This document shows positions 58,481-63,411 of a DNA stretch of 63,411 nucleotides, in pieces. How positions within the stretch are numbered: position 1 is the stretch's first letter; the number at the start of each line of letters is the position of its first letter. Made by a program: the position numbers and the translations under genes. The notes below the pieces were generated by a model. The model had not been told where the DNA came from, did not search any database, and worked only from the letters and a program-made list of their open reading frames with translations. The DNA is from an uncultured Roseburia sp. (GTDB lineage Bacteria; Bacillota; Clostridia; Lachnospirales; Lachnospiraceae). The stretch is taken from NCBI GenBank assembly GCA_910577925.1, contig CAJTOI010000018.1:1-63411 (forward strand), in the 5' to 3' direction.

Positions 58481-60874
58481 TCACGGATTTTCCCTGCGGG
58501 CCTCGCTGCCCGAATCTGCACAAACCGCAGGAAAGGTCACCGTCACCACAAACAAATCCGCATCCGCCGCAAGTGCAAAGCTGCCCCCGCAGGCCTCGGT
58601 AAAACTTTTTGCGATGGAAAGCCCAAGACCGCTGCCGCCGTCCGTACGGCTTACATCCCCACGCACAAAGCGCTCCGTCAGCTGCTCCGTGGCTCTAAGC
58701 TCCTCCCTCGAAATATTTTTGACGGTGGATACGGCCGTCCCCGCCTCCGCCTTAAGCGTCACAAACACACGCGAGCCATCCAGCGAATATTTCAGGGCGT
58801 TTTCGATCAGATTCTGAAAGACCCGATACATCCGCTTTCCGTCCGCCTCGATGTAAACCGGTTCTCCCGGGAGCTCTGCCACAAGCCGCACCGCGCTCTG
58901 ATTTATTTTTTCGTCCATATCCGCCAGCGTCTGCCGCAGCATCCGCGCGAAATCCAGCACCTCGATTTCCACCGGGAGCTGTCCCGCGGCGGCCTTGCTC
59001 ACCGCAAATACATCCTGCACCATATGATTCAGGCGGTCTGCCTTCTCGTCTAACACGCGGATATAATCCTTTACATGTTCCGGCAAATCTTCCTCCTGCT
59101 TCAAAAACTGCACATAACTGATAATCGAAGTCAGCGGCGTTTTGATATCATGGGAGACATTTGTCACGAGCTCGACTTTCATCTGCTCGCTTTTTACACG
59201 CTCACAGACTGCCCGCTCCATGCCGTCCCTGATTTCTTCGAGATTTTCGGCGGCCTCGTAAAGCTTCGAGGTCTCCGCGATCCTGCATGCCCCCCGCTCA
59301 TAGTCTCCGTTGCGGATGACCTTCATCCGTTCCGTCAGAAGGTCCATATCCTCCGCAAGCCTTTTTGTCTCCTTCAGATAAAAATAATGTACCAGAAAAA
59401 TCATAAGAACGGTTCCTGCCGCACAAATGGATACGACCGCAGCCGCAGCCTCCTCTCTGACGCATCCCGCAAGACTGCTGCTGAGTATAATCCCTCCCAG
59501 CACCACAATTCCGTCGGCAATCCCGAGCAGTTTTGTTTTTTTCATCAGCTCTTCCGAAAATGCACTCGCGCCGTTTTTCTCCAGAAAAATCCCGACCAGC
59601 CGGCTGATTCCTCCGTGCCAGAAGGTTTTCCTGTTTCTGCGGATATCGTTGACGCCCAGATAGCAGACCCAAAACAGCGGCAGAAACAGATATGCTTTCT
59701 CCCGCAGCAGGTACCCGATATCCCAGGACAGCATCGCAAAAAGCTCCATTCCGCTGTCAACCGATGCCGCCGTCCCTTCCATCGCGACCGACTCAATGAC
59801 ATCCGACACAACGGCCGTATCATAGCCGAACTCTGTCCGCAGAACACCAAAAAGCAAACCGATACTCACTGCCACCGCCGCGGCCGCCGTCAAAAGCTTC
59901 CACTCAAACCAAATCCGTCCCGTCACACATGCGATGACATCATCTGCCTCTCTTTTTTCCTTCCTCCAAAAAAAGGAACACACAAGCAGGACAATCCCCG
60001 CCAAAAGCTCTGCGATATGCTTCCGAAGTGCGGCTGCCTGAGCCGTCACACTCCGCTCAATGCTGTAAAGTGCACTGCTCATCTGAGAATATCCGTCGTC
60101 CCCGTAATTCATATAAACATAGCGGAACGGTGTCTCTGCGGCCAAAAGATAAATCCTGATCTCCCCGGTACCTTCCATCACAAAATTCTGATACCCGGGC
60201 ACGCGCCAGCTTCCCGGCCTGTCGCCGTCGTAATAGCCGTCGCCGTAGACATCCGGCTCCACACCGTCCTTTTTGATATGAACCTTTTCCCCGTCGAAAT
60301 ACAGCGCAAAGTTGTACCCCTCCGGCAGGGGCGCATCCCAACTTTCCCAAGTCACGTCGTCCATATTGGAATAGAGTTCCTCTTTTCCGTTTACCACACG
60401 GTACAGCAGGTTGCGGTCATTTTTGACCGAATTATGATAATCGGCGGCCTCCTGTTTGTACAGCTCTTTCTGCTGCTGTTCCTGTCTGTGCAGTTCTTTC
60501 TGCTCCTCCTCCGTGATGCCGCTTTCCGCCTCCGCGGCAAAAGCTTCGTTTACGGTCTCCTCCGCGCCCTCCCAGAGCTCTGCGCCGTAATAGTCGTAAT
60601 ATTCATCATAATTATAATCGTAATTATAATACGAATATCCGTACCCGATACGACTGCCGGATGCCATTGCAATAAAGTCAAATAACCGGCTCTCTATGCA
60701 GCTGCGGAAATCCGCCGTATTCTGATAATCCGTCTCAAAGGGACTCTCCTCCGCATAGGAAATGCGTTCCGCCGTTCCGGCAAGGCTGATCCCGCTTACA
60801 AGCACAAGGCTTGTGCCAAGCGCAAATGCGCCAAAACTAATGATACGTTTCCATTTTTTCGATTTTATACCCAA
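58481..60874 (-). CDS. Membrane sensor histidine kinase
   Basis: 797 residues from TTG 60874 (GIKSKKWKRIIS), overlapping the response-regulator gene by 38 bases; no in-frame ATG lies nearby. One N-terminal helix, an extracellular domain of ~250 residues with a Tyr-rich stretch (GYGYSYYNYDYNYDEYYDYY), then about five more helices. The kinase core has the H-box NVSHDIKTPLTSIISYVQFL, N-box FQNLIENALKYSLDG and G-box GGSGLGLSIAKSF. The extracellular signal is unknown. Confidence 0.92.
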   Translation of the reverse strand: MGIKSKKWKRIISFGAFALGTSLVLVSGISLAGTAERISYAEESPFETDYQNTADFRSCIESRLFDFIAMASGSRIGYGYSYYNYDYNYDEYYDYYGAELWEGAEETVNEAFAAEAESGITEEEQKELHRQEQQQKELYKQEAADYHNSVKNDRNLLYRVVNGKEELYSNMDDVTWESWDAPLPEGYNFALYFDGEKVHIKKDGVEPDVYGDGYYDGDRPGSWRVPGYQNFVMEGTGEIRIYLLAAETPFRYVYMNYGDDGYSQMSSALYSIERSVTAQAAALRKHIAELLAGIVLLVCSFFWRKEKREADDVIACVTGRIWFEWKLLTAAAAVAVSIGLLFGVLRTEFGYDTAVVSDVIESVAMEGTAASVDSGMELFAMLSWDIGYLLREKAYLFLPLFWVCYLGVNDIRRNRKTFWHGGISRLVGIFLEKNGASAFSEELMKKTKLLGIADGIVVLGGIILSSSLAGCVREEAAAAVVSICAAGTVLMIFLVHYFYLKETKRLAEDMDLLTERMKVIRNGDYERGACRIAETSKLYEAAENLEEIRDGMERAVCERVKSEQMKVELVTNVSHDIKTPLTSIISYVQFLKQEEDLPEHVKDYIRVLDEKADRLNHMVQDVFAVSKAAAGQLPVEIEVLDFARMLRQTLADMDEKINQSAVRLVAELPGEPVYIEADGKRMYRVFQNLIENALKYSLDGSRVFVTLKAEAGTAVSTVKNISREELRATEQLTERFVRGDVSRTDGGSGLGLSIAKSFTEACGGSFALAADADLFVVTVTFPAVCADSGSEARRENP

Positions 60875-61550
60875 TTCCCCACACCACCTTTAAATATTCC
60901 GGCTCTTTCGGATTCAGTTCGATTTTTTCGCGTATGCGTCTGATATGCACCATCACGGTATTCTCCGAGGCAAATCCGTTTTCTCCCCAGATGCGCTCAT
61001 AGATTTCCTCTGCGGAAAACACTCTTCCCAGATTGCGCATCAAAAGTTCCACGATTTTGGTCTCGGTCGCCGTCAGGCGTACCGGCTCTCCGTCCACATA
61101 CAGCGTGCGCTCTCCGATGTGATAGCACAGCCTGCCGTTTTCCAGCTCGTCCTCCCGTGCGCCGGTATGGATATCCCCAAGGCTTGTGTAACGCCGCAGC
61201 TGGCTTTTCACCCGCGCTAAAAGCTCCGCCGGATTGTAAGGCTTTGCGACATAGTCGTCGGCTCCCATGGATAAGCCGAGAACTTTGTCTGTGTCCTCAC
61301 TCTTGGCACTTAAAACGATAATCGGTATATTCTGCCGCTCTCTGATTTTCATCAGTGCGGAAAGCCCGTCGAGCTTCGGCATCATCACGTCGAGCACCAC
61401 CAGCTGCACCCGGTTTGCCGCGAGAATATCAAGCGCTTCCATTCCGTCGTAAGCCTTTTTTACGCAATACCCCTCTCCCTCTAAAAGAATGGATATCGCC
61501 CGCACAATCTCTCTGTCATCATCCACCACAAGCACGCATTCGCTCATCAT
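60837..61550 (-). CDS. OmpR-family response regulator
   Basis: 237 residues. Receiver domain with acidic pocket VVDDDREI and phospho-acceptor VVLDVMMPKLDG near residue 53, then SAKSEDTDKVLGLSMGADDYVAKPYNPAEL. The winged-helix output domain ends YLKVVWGIGYKIEK. It precedes and overlaps the kinase gene. Three CTTACAA-type repeats lie upstream, as expected for autoregulation. Confidence 0.96.
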   Translation of the reverse strand: MMSECVLVVDDDREIVRAISILLEGEGYCVKKAYDGMEALDILAANRVQLVVLDVMMPKLDGLSALMKIRERQNIPIIVLSAKSEDTDKVLGLSMGADDYVAKPYNPAELLARVKSQLRRYTSLGDIHTGAREDELENGRLCYHIGERTLYVDGEPVRLTATETKIVELLMRNLGRVFSAEEIYERIWGENGFASENTVMVHIRRIREKIELNPKEPEYLKVVWGIGYKIEKMETYH

Positions 61551-61593
61551 CTGTCCCCTTTCCGTCTGCCTGCAATTATCCTAACGCACCACT

Positions 61594-61634
61594 CTTACAA
61601 AAAAAGCAGGCGTTTTCTTACAAATTTCTTACAA
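61594..61634 (-). promoter_or_regulatory. Direct repeats upstream of the response regulator
   Basis: CTTACAA at 61594-61600, 61617-61623 and 61628-61634 (TTGTAAG on the minus strand), separated by 23 and 11 bp. This is the spacing of OmpR-type tandem half-sites. They lie 45-85 bases upstream of the start. Confidence 0.55.
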
Positions 61635-61699
61635 TCGCTACCGAAAAGAGCCCACGGCAAATCGTCCGAAAAACGATGCACCGCAGACCCCTGTCAAAC

Positions 61700-62902
61700 T
61701 CATTGATTGTTGCACCAGAGCTGCCCTTCCTGCTCCTCCTCTTCCTCTTCCTCATACCACCATATCCCAAAGCCCTGATTGTTTGCAATCTGATACAGTG
61801 GCTCTATCGTCTGCCGCATCGCCCGCACAAACGCATCGTGCCCTCTGTCGCTGCACGCAATCTCAAAAATGTCTCTTTTGACATTCAAATACTGTTCTTT
61901 CAGATTTTGAAATTCCCCGTCCCACTTTTTCGCAACCAGAAATGCCTCGTACTGTCTGTCGCAGAACCGTGCAAGGTAACGCTCTTTATCCGGAAGCCGG
62001 TCGCTTTTTGCACTGTTGAGTTTTCCGAACATCGGATACAGATTCCAGATTTCATTGTGCAGCACAAAACTCCACGGGATAAAATGATCGATGCTGAATT
62101 TCCCGTATCGGTCAAAGTTCGGCCGGTTAAATTCCCGTTCCGTATAGAGATCGTAAAGCGGCATCTCCTGCTGTATTTTCCGCCAAAATTTCGTCTGCGC
62201 CGAGAGGTTTCTGTCCCGCTCCGTAGGCGCAAACAGCTTAAACGGTATCGCCGGCACATTCGGATTGCGCTCCTGTATGTATTTGATGAGCTTATAATTG
62301 AGCCAGCCCTCGACAAGCGCCGCATTGGTCCGGATATAGAGCGCCCATTTCGGCGAGACGGTCAGTTTTCTGTTCTTCCTGTCCAGCTGATAAAACGCCG
62401 CCCCATCGTCACTGCGGTTGCACTGCTCAATAAATGCATTGACTCTCGCATCCCGAAACGTCAGATCTGTCTTTTTCTGATACTGAATCTCCGACTCATA
62501 GAACGGGCGGATCAGACGGTACGGCACCATACCGGTAAACCCGTTTATCATTTTCCAGAGACACTTATCCCCGCTCTCCTCGATAACGGTTATAAGCGCG
62601 TCCTCCCGGATTTCTTTCGCCACCCCGAGTCCCGTGTGCAGATACCGGATTGCATCCGACAGCTTGTCGGAAACGCCGAGACTCAGATTATAATAATTGA
62701 CCGGATACCACGCCGCCGCAATCATCCGCGCGACAATGCGGCGGTACGATATCTCTGTGTTTCCCTTTATGATCTCCGCAAAAATCCCCTTAAACCAGAA
62801 TAGTTTGTAGCTGGTTGAAAAATTGTCTAACATACTCTCGAGATAACCCGATTCCACAAGTTCCGATTTCGGAAGAATCCGGCCGATATCACGTTTTTCC
62901 AT
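61700..62902 (-). CDS. HNH endonuclease domain protein
   Basis: 400 residues from ATG 62902 (MEKRDIGRILPKSEL), with GAGG 9 bases upstream. The large N-terminal part is helical and not recognised. An HNH-like motif lies near residues 270-300: FSIDHFIPWSFVLHNEIWNLYPMFGKLN-SAKSD. The D-H...N...N layout fits a metal-dependent nuclease. The C-terminus is very acidic (WYEEEEEEEQEGQLW). Stand-alone proteins of this kind are found in accessory and defence regions; it lies next to an IS66 element. Confidence 0.75.
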   Translation of the reverse strand: MEKRDIGRILPKSELVESGYLESMLDNFSTSYKLFWFKGIFAEIIKGNTEISYRRIVARMIAAAWYPVNYYNLSLGVSDKLSDAIRYLHTGLGVAKEIREDALITVIEESGDKCLWKMINGFTGMVPYRLIRPFYESEIQYQKKTDLTFRDARVNAFIEQCNRSDDGAAFYQLDRKNRKLTVSPKWALYIRTNAALVEGWLNYKLIKYIQERNPNVPAIPFKLFAPTERDRNLSAQTKFWRKIQQEMPLYDLYTEREFNRPNFDRYGKFSIDHFIPWSFVLHNEIWNLYPMFGKLNSAKSDRLPDKERYLARFCDRQYEAFLVAKKWDGEFQNLKEQYLNVKRDIFEIACSDRGHDAFVRAMRQTIEPLYQIANNQGFGIWWYEEEEEEEQEGQLWCNNQ

Positions 62903-63032
62903 CGCACATATCCTCAATCACAATTCAGACAGGCCGACTGTATCCCCTGCATGGCCTGTTTTTTACATTACAAGATTAACACAACAGCGCTTTATTTACC
63001 AGAACGGATTGCTTCAAAAGCTGTCGAAAATC

Positions 63033-63145
63033 GTAAGCGTCAAATAAGTTGGTGTATTGTTTCCCGGAATTCATTCGGAGATAATCATCATATATTTTAG
63101 AGTTTTTAGAGCCTACTCCAAAAACTCTAACACAGGAGGTCTCTC
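63033..63145 (+). mobile_element. Left end of an IS66-family element
   Basis: GTAAGCGTCA at 63033 is the IS66-type terminal sequence. It is followed by an AT-rich leader with a hairpin (AGAGTTTTT-GAG / CTC-AAAAACTCT, 63100-63129) and the AGGAGGT ribosome-binding site of tnpA. The element runs past the window end. Confidence 0.75.
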
Positions 63146-63411
63146 ATGAATGAACTAACACCAAACGCTCAGCTTCGTATCCAGTACTGGCTTGATATCA
63201 TCCACCAATGCCGCGAGAGCGGCCAAAGCAACAGCCAATGGTGCGCAGAAAACGGTATCAGCATCAAAAGCTATTACTACTGGCTCGCAAAAATCCGAAA
63301 AATGGCAGTGGAAGAACTCCCCCGAAAGAAGCATGCTTTTTGTCAGACGGAAAGTGCCGTGAGCTTTGCAGAAATTTCAAAAATCCCCCTTGTCCCAGAC
63401 CGCTTGGTCCC
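63146..63411 (+). CDS. tnpA: IS66 accessory protein TnpA, 5' part
   Basis: Reads MNELTPNAQLRIQYWLDIIH at the start, then CRESGQSNSQWCAENGISIK and SYYYWLAKIRK. This helix-turn-helix layout (SGxSxxxWCxxxGIS..YYYWL) is that of the small TnpA protein of IS66 elements. At least 88 codons lie in the window and the gene is cut by the window end. tnpB and the large transposase tnpC should follow. Confidence 0.88.
   Translation, partial: MNELTPNAQLRIQYWLDIIHQCRESGQSNSQWCAENGISIKSYYYWLAKIRKMAVEELPRKKHAFCQTESAVSFAEISKIPLVPDRLV

Noticed and set aside
59075..60685. 536-codon plus-strand frame
   Set aside because: Antisense shadow of the sensor kinase; no start signals and low-complexity composition.
61355..62803. 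482-codon plus-strand frame
   Set aside because: Antisense to the response-regulator and HNH genes; Arg/Pro-rich composition of a shadow frame.

Overview
The window looks like a chromosomal segment from a spore-forming, anaerobic Clostridia, most probably a Lachnospiraceae-type organism. This is inferred from a complete spoIIIA operon, spoIIGA-sigE and sigG, a Spo0E-like peptide, Firmicutes-type RNA switches (T-box, preQ1), CIRCE-controlled groES-groEL, and a monomeric [FeFe]-hydrogenase-like protein. No 16S gene or tRNA was seen, so the taxon is inference. Most genes lie on the minus strand and most of the DNA is moderately GC-rich. The left 1.5 kb is conspicuously AT-rich and looks acquired.

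Region by region (leftward genes read from high to low coordinates). 1-1515: a small peptide-modification (RiPP-like) cassette, with a promoter, a 48-residue peptide ending in a Cys-His-Cys motif, a hairpin, a partner protein, and a radical SAM enzyme whose frame is interrupted by TAA at the window edge. 1632-2792: deoB. 2863-8097: spoIIIAA-AH under a sigma-E-like promoter. 8182-9969: argS, preceded by a 63-bp element repeated in direct orientation. 10129-18582: a tightly packed seven-gene envelope/exopolysaccharide operon (membrane protein, VTC domain, DUF4956, CotH kinase, MBOAT acyltransferase, DHHW protein, PilZ-type cellulose-synthase-like transferase). The last gene has an in-frame TAG followed by 44 more coding-like codons.

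18651-23987 holds queT with a preQ1 switch, an unusual dapF homologue, sigG, an MBL/beta-CASP protein and sigE. 24052-36606 holds spoIIGA and a shortened dcw cluster (mraZ, rsmH, ftsL, two penicillin-binding proteins, mraY, murD, ftsW, ftsQ, ftsZ), with well-preserved control sites. The spoIIG promoter keeps a long -35/-10 spacer and a Spo0A box, and the mraZ promoter carries four phased AAGTGG repeats. 36735-43775 holds a Spo0E-like gene, a Zn-phospholipase C-like gene, a DUF1540 gene, T-box-controlled thrS with a small membrane-protein gene, a SEC-C protein, a HAD hydrolase and purA.

43809-55871 is mixed housekeeping and accessory DNA: LysR, MATE, DegV, mgsA, MCP, NUDIX, groESL, a DUF2974 hydrolase, a Cof-type HAD and a hydrogenase. 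55914-62902 holds a DUF4173 membrane protein, an XRE/DUF2975 pair, a two-component system and an HNH nuclease-like gene. The right edge (from about 63033) enters an IS66-family insertion sequence.

The strongest candidates for something undescribed are the CHC-peptide cassette, the CotH-VTC-DUF4956-MBOAT-PilZ operon with its interrupted last gene, and the DapF homologue with both expected catalytic cysteines changed to serine.
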